From: Triticum aestivum
Taxonomy: Eukaryota; Streptophyta; Magnoliopsida; Poales; Poaceae
Length of the DNA stretch: 64,000 nt
Assembly (NCBI RefSeq): GCF_018294505.1
Contig: NC_057797.1
Location: forward strand, 125,183,116 to 125,247,115
Reading direction: 5' to 3'
Every line of letters starts with the position of its first letter. The first letter of the stretch is position 1. The notes under the pieces were generated by a model. It was not told the DNA's origin. It ran no database searches and saw only the letters and a list, made by a program, of their open reading frames with translations. A program made the translations under genes and the position numbers. Below are positions 1 through 9,981 of this stretch, piece after piece.

Positions 1-3000
1 GCGTATAGCATATCAAAATGTTCGTCTCGACGAGTACATCATTTCATCTCATTGCATCATTTTCATTTGAGCTCATCTTGATGCCCGAAATGCTGTTGGA
101 AGAGGGCTATGTGAGGAATTTGTCAGATCTATTTCATCAAATGGCATTTTGTCATTTTTGCCATGTTTAATGTGTGCATGCTATGATCCTGAGCTCTACA
201 TGAGTTTTGTTATATGCCATGCCATATTTACATAGGGGCTTGCCATGTATATTTGTGACATTTGTGGTGACTAGCACAAGCTTGCAAAGTAGCGTATTCG
301 GTTATGCTGATTTCAGGGACTTAAAATTTCACTAAGTCCTTGTCTTGATTTTGTCGTTATGCCATATGTTCATGTTGTCTCCTAGTGATCCGTGCCTCTT
401 TTGAGGATTATCAATAAGGATGTTTTGTTAACATTGTGGTTCTCTATACATCCATGTCTTTGTTTGCATTTATGGAGCACACTAGCTTGAGTCAGTCGAG
501 CTCTACTTTTGCTATAAAGTGAATCCTGGCAGATTGTTGACATGATTAGCGATATTGCCGAGGATGTTGCTATTGATCCGTGCATGCTATGTTGTTGTTT
601 TTGCCATTTCTAGCTTCTATGTTATGTATTCTTGATGGATGTATGCTTAGTTTGTCATGACATGCTCTGTAGTGAGTGCATCGAGATTGTAAACATGCCT
701 ACTCGTTAACTGATTTGCATGCTCTAGTTTTTCACCAAGTCTGAGATCTGTTTATGTTTTTGCCATGTTCACATGCTTGCAATTGTATTTTCTGATCCCT
801 TTTGGCTCAAGGTCACTAAGGGACTTTTGTTAAGTGCTTTGAGTAGCTTCATTCCATGCCTTGCTTTGCCAGGTTAAGTTCCTGTAGCATGTAGTTTTCA
901 TGCTCTAAAGTGTGCTTCCTGATGATAAATTCCAGACTTGTGTTAATTTCACTAAGTCTGAAACCTGTTATCATTTGCACTTTTGCCATGCTTGTTTGAA
1001 CCTGTTAATGGATGAATTAGCCGTAGCTCAGTGTCACATTTGGTCAAGCTTCAAGAGTGGATCCCTGCCATGTATTTTGTTGTCATGTTTGAGTGCTGTA
1101 GCATATTTATCTTGATGCATTTAGTTGGTCACTTGCTGATTATCGCAGACCGGTGCCATATTTGTTTTGCTTGCCATTTCCAAACCGTGCATCCGATTCC
1201 GGTGATCTTTATATCGATTTCAACCGAAATCACCTCACCTTTCCAGTGGCACTCTTGGATTTCCAAGTTGAGGCCATGTTCAATCATTCCTTGTCAAATC
1301 TTGCATATGCATCGCATACCGCATCCCGCATAGCATACCATGTTTGCATCATGTTGTTTGAGCATTGCACATGGTTGATTGTGTTCCGTTTGCTTGTTGT
1401 TCTTGTTTGGATAGAGCCGGGAGACAAGTTCATGAACGAGGAGCCCACTGAGTTTGTTTACGAGGATCAAGTCAACTCTGAGAACTTTGCAGGCAAGATG
1501 ATCATACCCTCGAAATCACTTCTATCTTTGCTTGCTAGATGCTCCCTCTTTTGCTATGCCTATGCTACGATACCTACCACTTTCTTATATGCCTTCCATA
1601 TTGCCATGTTAAACCTCTAACCCACCATGTCCTAGCAAACCGTTGATTGGCTATGTTATCGCTTTGCTCAGCCCCTCTTATAGCGTTGCTAGTTGCAGGT
1701 GAAGATTGGAGATCGTTCCTTGTTGGAACATTGTTTATTGTTGGGATATCACCATATTATCTTGTTTATCTTAATGCGCCTATATACTTGGTAAAGGGCG
1801 GAAGGCTTGGCCTTTTGCCTAGTGTTTTGTTCCACTCTTGCCGCCCTAGTGTCCGTCATATCGGTGTTATGTTCCCGGATTTTGCGTTCCTTACGCGGTT
1901 GGGTTATAATGGGAACCCCTTGACAGTTCACCTTGAATAAAACTCCTCCAGCAATGCCCAACCTTGGTTTTACCATTTGCCACCTATCCTCTTTTTCCCT
2001 TGGGTTTCTGGAGCCCGAGTGTCATCTTTATTTAAACCCCCCGGGCCAGTGCTCCTCTGAGTGTTGGTCCACCTCGTCAGCCGCCGATGGCCACCAGGGG
2101 CAACTCTGGGCTGGCCTACCAGAAGTTTGAACAATCTGAGTGTGCCCTGAGAACGAGATATGTGCAGCTCCTATCGGGATTTGTCGGCACATTCGGGCGG
2201 TGTTGCTGGACTTGTTTTACCATTGTCAAGGATGTCTTGTAACCGGGATTCCGAGCCTGATCGGGTCTTCCCGCTAGAAGGAATATCCTTCATTGACCGT
2301 GAGAGCTTGTGATGGGCTAAGTTGGGACTCCCCTGCAGGGATTTGAACTTTCGAAAGTCGTGCCCACGGTTATGGGCAGATGGGAATTTGTTAATGTCTG
2401 GTTGTAGATAACATGAAACTTAACTTATTTAAAATGAATCAACAACGTGTGTAACCGTGATGGTCTCTTCTCGGCGGAGTCCGGGAAGTGAACACGGTGT
2501 TGGAGTAATGCTTGATGTAGGTTGTTCTAGGATCACTTCTTGATCATAGTTGTTCGACCGTGCTTTTGCCTTCTCTTCTCGCTCTCTTTTGCGTATGTTA
2601 GCCACCATATATACTAGTCGCTTGCTGCAGCTCCACATCATACCTAACCTTACCTATAAGCTTAAATAGTCTTGATCGCGAGGGTGCGAGATTGCTGAGT
2701 CCCCGTGACTCACAGATTACTTCCAAAACCAGATGCAGGGACCGATGATACCATTCCAGACAATGTGCTTGAGCTCAAGTGGGAGTTCGATGAAGACTCT
2801 CACCGTTACTATGTGTCTTTCCCAGATGATCAGTAGTGGTGCCCAGTTGGGGCGATCGGGGACCGTGTCGCATGTAGGGGTTGATCTTTATTTTGGTACC
2901 GTAGTCGGACCATGAGTGTATTGGATGATTGTAATGTTATTCATGTATTTGTGTGACGTGGCGAGTGTAAGCCAACTATTTATCCTTTCCCCTTTTATAT

Positions 3001-3114
3001 ATTTACATGGGTTGTTGTGAAGATTACCTTACTTGCGACATTGCTTTCAATGCGGTTATGCCTCTAAGTCGTGCTTCGACACGTAGGAGATATAGCCGCA
3101 TCGAGGGCGTTACA
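1..3114 (+). mobile_element. Truncated LTR of a Tekay-like Gypsy chromovirus
   Basis: This segment is the same LTR family as the two LTRs of the complete chromovirus at 31456-45377, but in the opposite orientation and visibly more diverged. It enters at the window edge about a quarter of the way into the LTR and ends in GGGCGTTACA at 3114, matching the GGGTGTTACA terminus of the later copies. No tRNA primer-binding site follows at 3115, so it is either a solo LTR or the 3' LTR of an element lying off the left edge. The short open frames inside it are shared by chance between LTR copies and I do not regard them as genes. The other terminus and target duplication lie outside the window. Confidence 0.85.
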
Positions 3115-3613
3115 ACAACCTTCTCCTTTGGAGCTGCGCCACAAATACAATGTGCGCTCCATCCTTATCCGCAAGGACGACGAGGTGGAGGTCGACTGCT
3201 ACCTTCTCCTTCGGAACTACGCCACAAATACAACATGCGCTCCATCACCATCCGCAAGGACGACGAGGTACAGGTCGACTGCAACCTTATCCTTTGGAGC
3301 TGTGCTACAAATACAATGTGCGCTCCACCTCCATCTGCAAGGACAACGAGGTGCAGGTCGACTACAACCTTCTCCTTTGGAGCTGCGCCACAAATACAAC
3401 GTGCGCTCCATCCCCATCCGCAAGGACGACGAGGTGCAGGTCGACTGCAACCTTCTCCTTAGGAGCTGCGCCACAAGTACAACGTACAATCCATCCCTAT
3501 CTGCAAGGGCGACGAGGTGCAGGTCGACCATGACCTTCTTCTCTGAGCTACGCCACAAATACAACGTGCGCTCCATCCTTGTCCACAGGGACGACGAGGC
3601 ACAGGTCGATTGA
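3115..3613 (+). repeat. 83-bp minisatellite made of a ribosomal protein L26 (uL24) coding fragment
   Basis: Six units repeat with a period of 83 bp (82 for the last): the core ACAAATAC, or a one-base variant, starts at 3141, 3224, 3307, 3390, 3473 and 3555. Each unit can be read as peptide containing LRHKYNVRS followed by RKDDEVQV, the conserved segment of cytosolic ribosomal protein L26 (uL24, which sits near the polypeptide exit tunnel). The remaining ~20 bp (CGACTGCAACCTTCTCCTT) do not continue the L26 frame. Because 83 is not a multiple of three, the L26 peptide moves to a new frame in each unit, so three overlapping frames stay open. No unit has the rest of L26, so this is not a functional gene. 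The identification is from memory of the family and was not searched. Confidence 0.85.
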
Positions 3614-3821
3614 AGTCTCCACTTCTGGGCTACATCTGAAAGAGAAAATTCCATGCGAAGGCAAATACAAGCATATTCAGAAATAAACCAAGTTTAGATA
3701 GATCCTAAAAGTTCCAGACGACAGATCAAAAGTATTCGAGCATCAAGCCCGAAGGAGTTTAACGGTTACACAATCACTCAGCATTCCGAGGCAAATAAAG
3801 GTGGAGCATAATGTTTTTCCG

Positions 3822-6800
3822 TCACGCGTCAGGAGAAGGACTGGCTGGGTCGCAGAAACTGTCAAGATCTATGCTGTCTGCAACACGAGTGGCGGCTTCA
3901 AGGAAAGTGTCCATGAAGGACTGGAAAGTGTGTCTCTTGGTGTTAGCAACCTTGAGTTCCGCCAGCTTGTCTTCTTTGACGTCCTTGCAGTGCACTCGAA
4001 CCAGGGACAACGCGACATCAGCACCACAATGAGCGGATGACTTCTTCCATTCTTGCACTCGGTCGGGGATTTGATTCAGTCGAGCCATCAGGGACTCGAG
4101 ATCTTGGGACAGTTCCGCCTGAGGCCAGAGTTCAGCATCAACCCGAGTCATCGCCGCTTTCAGGCGGGCAAGATAAGTAACCGCGCTGTCCATGCGAGAT
4201 TCCAACCATAACACATTCATCGCAACATCATCCTTGACTGGACAGTTTATGGGGTCAAGACCCGTCTCGACCCGCCCAGTTTCCGCTTCAAAGTCTTGAC
4301 AAAACTCTGCACAGTCGAGTGAATGGTGAGTCGACGATACAATTAGACTTGACAGTCGACAGAAACAAGTCAGTCAACCATCAGTACCTTCAAGGTTTAA
4401 GACCAGCTTTGCAGCAAGCTGGCCCAGATAAGACTCCAACTCGCCCTTCTTAACTTTGAGGCTCCCAAGCTCGTCAGTCAGCTTGTCCTTGTCCTTCTTC
4501 AGTCGCTCGACCTCCCGATTGGCATCAGAAACAGCAGTCTTCAGTTTGGAATTCTCTTCTTCTAGCTTGTCGACCGAAGCAAGCTTCTTGTCGGCAAGCG
4601 CAGTTTTCTCTCGCGCTTCCTTCTGTGCAGCAGCAAGATCCAGATCCTTCTTCTCCAAAGCCTGCTTCATTTTCTCTAAAGAAATAACATTCTTCAGACG
4701 GGCTCGGAGTTGACGGTTTTCACTACGTACATCTGCTTGAGTGGAGTCACTCGGTTCAAAAAAAACGGAAAGGAAAAGTGCCAGCAACAGTAAGATAAAC
4801 AGTTCATGATCGGTTACCTCCCATGGTAGCTACTTCATCGCGAGCAGTCTTGAGATTCTTTTTGGCCATTTCCAGATCAAGGTTGAGGCTGATTTGTTGC
4901 TGGTTCAGTGTAGAGAGTTGAGCACCGAGATCACAAGATTTCCACGGCCAACACATAAGACTTGTCAGTCGACTGAAATGAAAGACATCACCGCGAAAGC
5001 TACTCCAAGACTACCATTGAATAAAAAAAAGAGGTTCAGATTCTCAGACCACAGTCGACCGCCCGCAGTCAACTATGGTCTCGAGGACTACACCCAGTGG
5101 GTGCACTTAGCGTGCCCCACTGGTTTTACTTCCACTCGGCATGGTACGCCCAGCGCGAGTTGTAAAAAAGAAAGTTCAGATTCTCAGACCACAGTTGACT
5201 GCCTGCGGTCAACTATGGTCTCGGGGACTACACCCAGTGGGTGCACTCAGAGTGCCCCCACAAGTTCAAAGATTCAGCTTGAGTCGATCCAAAGTGACTT
5301 ATACAATTTCAAAACAGCCACACCCCAGTGGGTGATCAGACAAGAAATATGACCAACTAACCTGGACATTGGTTTGCAGAGCAGCTCCGGCGTTGAAGGC
5401 CACCTGGCTGGCCTCATGCACCACTTTCATTTGCCCCATCACAAGATTTAACTGAAGAAGAGCTTCCTTGGCAGCAGTCGATAGGTCGTCCGGAGTCTGA
5501 TACGCTGTAAAAAGCGATGCTGGCAGAGCAGTCGAGGCAGCTGCAGGATCTGAAGCGTGGAGTTGTATTGGTGCAGCAGAAGTCTGAGGAGCTGATCCTG
5601 ATGGACAACCAATCGACAACGGGACAGTGAAGGTGACGTTGGTTCAAGTCGGATCTGTCGATTGCTCGACTGCCGCCCCAGGCGTCACGGTCGACTGAAG
5701 AACATGGACCTCAGGCGCTTTCCCACCTAGTTCCTTGTCTTTCCTCCTCGTCCCCCTCATCGGTACTTCTTCTTCATCATCCGGGAGCACAACAACGTCC
5801 CGTGGGACTGCAATAAATAGAGAAAGTCATACGGATAGCCGACAAACAATCCAGTCGTCCAAATAAATTCGAATCGGACAGACTTACTGGCTTTGGAGGT
5901 AGTTGCATCGTCGGTTTCCTCGTCGACCGGATTCTTGTCAATGTCCATGTCAGTCGCAGCTAAGGTCGGGCTGTAAAGGTTCATCATCCACTCGGTCAGA
6001 ACAAAAAAGTCAGTCGGAACAAGAAAATACAGGAGGAACATTTACCCAGAAGCAACAGGAACGTCCATCTTGATTCTAGGCAAGGTCTTCCGAGCCTTCG
6101 AAGGATTGACCTTGGGCTGCTTGGTGACCTTCTCAGCCAATTCTGGAGTCGGAGACCAAGCGCGTTTTTGAGATGGAGCACTCGACCCCACAGCTTTACC
6201 GCGCTTGCCCATGGGATCATGGTGCTGATTGGATCGACATTCAGAACGAGGCGGTGAGTCGGCTACTTCCTCATCGCCCGACTCATCGCTCTCATCTTCA
6301 TCATTGTCGGCTGGTGACTCCCACTCGCCGCACTCCTCCGCACTGTCCTCGCCCTCTTGGTCTTGCTCCAGAGCTTGTTCACCATTGGGCATTGAATACA
6401 TCTCCGTGTAAATCTACAAAACAAGGAGCCGACTGCAAGTCAGTCAGATCAACAAACAGTCGGAAAACACGTCTAAAAGCTCAGTTGAAATGGCCAAACC
6501 TTGTCTGGTTGGTTTCTGTCGCTGAAAGGGTTGACTCTCCTCATGCCCCTGGGGTTGTTCTTGTTCCCGGTGATACCCCTCAGCCACTGTTTTGGCCGCC
6601 ACCTCCTCCGGATGAACCCGAGCGGTGTTACCAGCCCCGGAGTACATCCACATGGAGTGGTCATGAGCTTGGAGTGGTTGGATGCACCGACTGAGGAACA
6701 CCTCTAGTAGATCCATGCCAGTGACACCTTGGTTGATTAACTGAACCACTCTCTCGACGAGCATGCCTGTCTCCGCCTTCTCCGCGGTAGTCACTTTCAA

Positions 6801-7483
6801 CGAAGATGGAGTTTGAACACGATCAAAAGAGAAAGGGGGAAGTCCAGTCGACTGGCCTGGCGTCACGATGTCCTGGCAGTAGAACCAGGTCGACTGCCAG
6901 CCCCTGACCGCCTCTGGAAGAGTCATCGAGGGAAAAGAACTTCTTTTCCTCTTCTGAATACCCAGACCCCCACACATCTGGATAACATGGGTTTTCTCGT
7001 CGTTCGAGTTTGCTTTCTTCACTGTTTGGGAGCGGATGGTAAAGATGTGCTTGAAAAGACCCCAGTGCGGTCAATACCCCAAGAAATTCTCGCACATGGA
7101 TACGAACGGGACAAGATACGTGATGGTGTTGGGAGTAAAATGATGGAGTTGGGCCCCAAAGAAATTCAAGAAACCCCGAAAGAAGGGGTGTGGAGGAAGC
7201 GAGAAGCCGCGGTCGACATGGGTGGCGAGCAGAACGCACTCACCCGGTTGCGGCTGCGGTTCCGTTTCCCCCTCCGGCAGCCGTGCAGACTCGTGAACGG
7301 TCATCCCTAACTCGGCCATATCGTCCAAGTCCTCCTGTCGAAGCGAAGATCGGATCCAATCTCCCAGGATCCAACCCGACGGCAGCCCCGAGCGCGATGA
7401 AGACCCCGATTCGTCCTCCTGCTTTTCGCCGCCCCCGTCGCCTTCTTCGCGCGTTCCAGCGGCACCATTCTCTCCTTCCCCAT
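3822..7483 (-). pseudogene. Antisense gene of the Tat-like element, Transposase_28 (putative gypsy-type transposon) family, broken
   Basis: Reading leftwards, the likely start is the ATG at 7483 (MGKERMVPLERAKKA), chosen over the longer open frame because it lies behind a TTTAAAAG box near 7575. The frame then shifts near 7440 into the 7607-7071 frame. That frame carries the family's signature segment (RGFSLPPHPFFRGFLNFFG, then HHFTPNTI), which I recognise as the PF04195-type domain. A stop near 7070 interrupts it, and the domain continues in 7022-6444. Further exon-like blocks follow: an acidic, Ser-rich block 6401-6042, short pieces at 5990-5300, a Lys/Glu-rich coiled coil at 4787-4374, and a C-terminal block at 4220-3822 ending PSPDA-stop. 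Gaps between blocks are probably introns. Its biochemical role is unknown. The broken frame suggests it is dead. Confidence 0.65.
5035..5300. repeat. 140-bp tandem duplication inside a probable intron of the antisense gene
   Basis: TTCAGATTCTCAGACCACAG occurs at 5035 and again at 5175. The following ~90 bp, including CTACACCCAGTGGGTGCACT, match with scattered substitutions. The second copy runs to about 5300. It falls between two coding-like blocks of the antisense gene. Confidence 0.8.
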
Positions 7484-8000
7484 GGCGGCGGAGCGGTGGC
7501 GTTGAGAGTGGAGAAGCCGGATGGGGTGAAGGAGCAAGAGTAAGAAGAAGGAGAATGGGCACGCACAATGTGGACGCCTCGGTCTTGCCGCTTTTAAAGG
7601 CCCACATCCGAGTGGCTGACGCGTGGGTCTGGGCGATCCTGTCAAATCCCTCAAACAGTCACGCACGGGATACGTGGCGAAAAAGGTGGCGCAGAAATCG
7701 AAACGCCCTGTCTATCCACTCCGCTTACCACGACACGTTCCGTCGACGCGCTCCTACCAAAATTTTGAATCCCGCGAAATCCGGGATCCTCGTCAGTTGA
7801 TCACACCAAAGATTTCGCATCAAAGATGACACTCGACAGGCGACGTTATAAAAACCAATCAGTAATTGCAGAATCGATCAAGGCGACTGAAATGAAGCCG
7901 AAAGTTCCAATACTGGCCTCCATTCAGAGATGAATTCTTGAGAAAGGCAAGAGTCAAGGCAAGATCAACTTCAACCTTCTTTTCACTCACACCTCAATCC

Positions 8001-8013
8001 ATTCGGGGGCTAA
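8001..8013 (+). other. Polypurine tract of the Tat-like element
   Basis: ATTCGGGGGCTAA lies directly before the LTR start TGATGAGG. Position and composition fit the plus-strand priming site, and it matches in form the tract next to the other Tat-like LTR (51143-51153 on the opposite strand). Confidence 0.65.
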
Positions 8014-8606
8014 TGATGAGGACATAGACCTGGGGTAGGGTAATAGGTCTGACCTATACGTCCTACCTAAGGTCCTTGCCCTAGAAGCAAAGAAGTTCAA
8101 GAGTAAACAAGGTGGACCCAATAAAGGCGTCGAGCGCAATCCACTCGACCTACCATTCACTCGGAGACTACTTCTTTGAGTCACTCAACTATTCAACCAC
8201 TCGACCATGTAAAATACCACTCGACGTACAAGAAGACCTAAAGCCGTTCTGCACAGCGACGGTCGGGCATTTACTCATATATTTAATGATCATTTGTAGC
8301 ACGTTATTACAGACGTTACATGTAACGCTCTCTCTTTATGAACATTGAACCCTATGTAACGGAGGGGAGCTGGGGTCCTCACACACTCTATATAAGCCAC
8401 CCCCTCCTCTAGGACAAGGGTTTGCACCACCTGTAACTCACACGCATATAATCTAGTCGACCGCCTCCGGGCTCCGAGACGTAGGGCTGTTACTTCCTCC
8501 GAGAAGTGCCTGAACTCGTAAAACTCGTGTGTACAACTCCTCCATAGCTACCATCTTGCCTCTACATTCCTACCCCCATTCTACTGTCAGACTTAGAACC
8601 ACGACA
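8014..8606 (+). mobile_element. 3' LTR of the Tat-like Gypsy element (593 bp)
   Basis: The LTR begins TGATGAGGACATAG after the purine tract and ends CCACGACA. A TATA box sits in its second half, followed by about 210 bp of transcript-like sequence, the usual U3-R-U5 order. The end CACGACA is shared with the second Tat-like LTR at 50388-51142. Only one LTR of this copy is in the window, so the termini rest on the purine tract and the TG/CA rule. The exact right end could be off by a few bases. Confidence 0.65.
8389..8396 (+). promoter_or_regulatory. TATA box of the Tat-like LTR promoter
   Basis: TATATAAG in the context CTCTATATAAGCC, about 215 bp before the LTR end. It is the expected core promoter for the retrotransposon transcript. 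Confidence 0.6.
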
Positions 8607-9893
8607 CCATGCCCCCATATATAAAGGAGCAAGGGGGGAGGCCGGCCGGCCCTAGCAGGGCGGGCCAGGAGGAGTCCTACTCCCACCGGGAGTAGGATTC
8701 CCCCCTTTCCTATTTGGACTAGGAGAGAAGGAAGGGGGAGAGAGGGAGGAAGGAAAGGGGGGCGCCGCCCCCCTCCTAGTCCAATTCAGACCAGAGGGAG
8801 AGGGGGAGCGCCGCCTGCCCTGGTCTCCTCTCTCTCTCTCCACTATGGCCCAACAAGGCCCATACATTTACCGGGGGGTTCCGGTAACCTCCCGATACTC
8901 CGATAAAATCCCGATTTCACCCGGAACTATTCCGATGTCCAAATATAGGCTTCCAATATATCGATCTTTATGTCTCGACCATTTCGTGACTCCTCGTCAT
9001 GTCCGTGATCATATCCAGGACTCCAAACTACCTTCGGTACATAAATACACATAAACTCATATTAACGATAGTCACCGAACTTTAAGCGTGCGGACCCTAC
9101 GGGTTCGAGAACTATTTAGACATGACCGAGACTCGTCTCTGGTCAAAAACCAATAGCGGAACCTAGATGCTCATATTGGTTCCTACATATTCTACAAAGA
9201 TCTTTATCGGTCAAACCGCATAACAACATACATTGTTCCCTTTGTCATCGCTATGTCACTTGCTTGAGATTCGATCGTCGGTATCCTTATACCTAGTTCA
9301 ATCTCGTTACCGGTAAGACTCTTTACTCATTCCGTAATGCATCATCCCACAACTAACTCATTAGTCACAATGCTTGCAAGGTTTATAGTGATGTGCATTA
9401 CCGAGAGGGCCCAGGGATACCTCTCCGACAATTGGAGTGACAAATCCTAATCTTCATCTATGCCAACTCAACAAGTACCATCGGAGACACCTGTAGACCA
9501 CCTTTATAATCACCCAGTGTTCCTCCGGTACTCGGGAGTTGCATAATCTCATAGTCATAGGAACATGTATAAGTCATGAAGAAAGCAATAACAACAAACT
9601 AAACGATCATCGTGCTAAGCTAACGGATGGGTCAAGTCAATCACATCATTCTCTAATGATGTGATCCCATTAATCAAATGACAACTCATGTCTATGGTTT
9701 GGAAAAATAACCATCATTGATTCAACGAGCTAGTCAAGTAGAGGCAAACTAGTGGCACTCTGTTTGTCTATGTATTGACACATGTACTAAGTTTCCGGTT
9801 AATACAATTCTAGCATGAATAATAAACATTTATCATGATATAAGGAAATATAAATAACAACTTTATTATTGCCTCTAGGGCATATTTCCTTTA
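8607..9893 (-). mobile_element. Truncated 3' LTR of the Copia element
   Basis: It matches the right LTR (25239-26965) from the TATATAAAGGAGC segment (about 25667) onward, so the first ~420 bp in + coordinates are missing. Its right end, read on the - strand, is TAAAGGAAATATGCC, a variant of the TGAAGGAAATATGCC start in the other LTR. Small open frames in it are not genes. Confidence 0.85.
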
Positions 9894-9909
9894 GTCTTCC
9901 ACTTGCACT
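9894..9909 (-). other. Polypurine tract of the Copia element
   Basis: On the - strand this reads AGTGCAAGTGGAAGAC immediately before the 3' LTR. The Copia at 52571 has AGTGCAAGTGGGAGAC in the same position. Confidence 0.75.
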
Positions 9910-9981
9910 AGAGTCAATAAACTAGATTACACAGTAATGATTCTAACACCCGTGGAGTCTTGGTGCTGATCATGTTTTTGC

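Larger units (their letters stand above)
3614..8606 (+). mobile_element. 3' part of a Tat-lineage-like Gypsy retrotransposon
   Basis: The segment ends with a purine-rich tract (8001-8013) and an LTR (8014-8606), so the element reads on the + strand and only its 3' part is present. The internal part holds a long antisense gene instead of gag-pol. That arrangement, an antisense open frame between pol and the 3' LTR, is known for Tat-lineage Gypsy elements. No protease, reverse transcriptase or integrase is visible. The left boundary is uncertain: 3614-3821 looks like the 3' flank of the antisense gene and the L26 minisatellite may also belong to the element. The right end abuts a truncated Copia LTR, suggesting the element inserted into that LTR. 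Confidence 0.6.

Noticed and set aside
3007..3613. Overlapping frames of 127-180 residues read as a possible gene
   Set aside because: They arise because the 83-bp L26 unit is open in three frames. No frame keeps L26 for more than one unit at a time.
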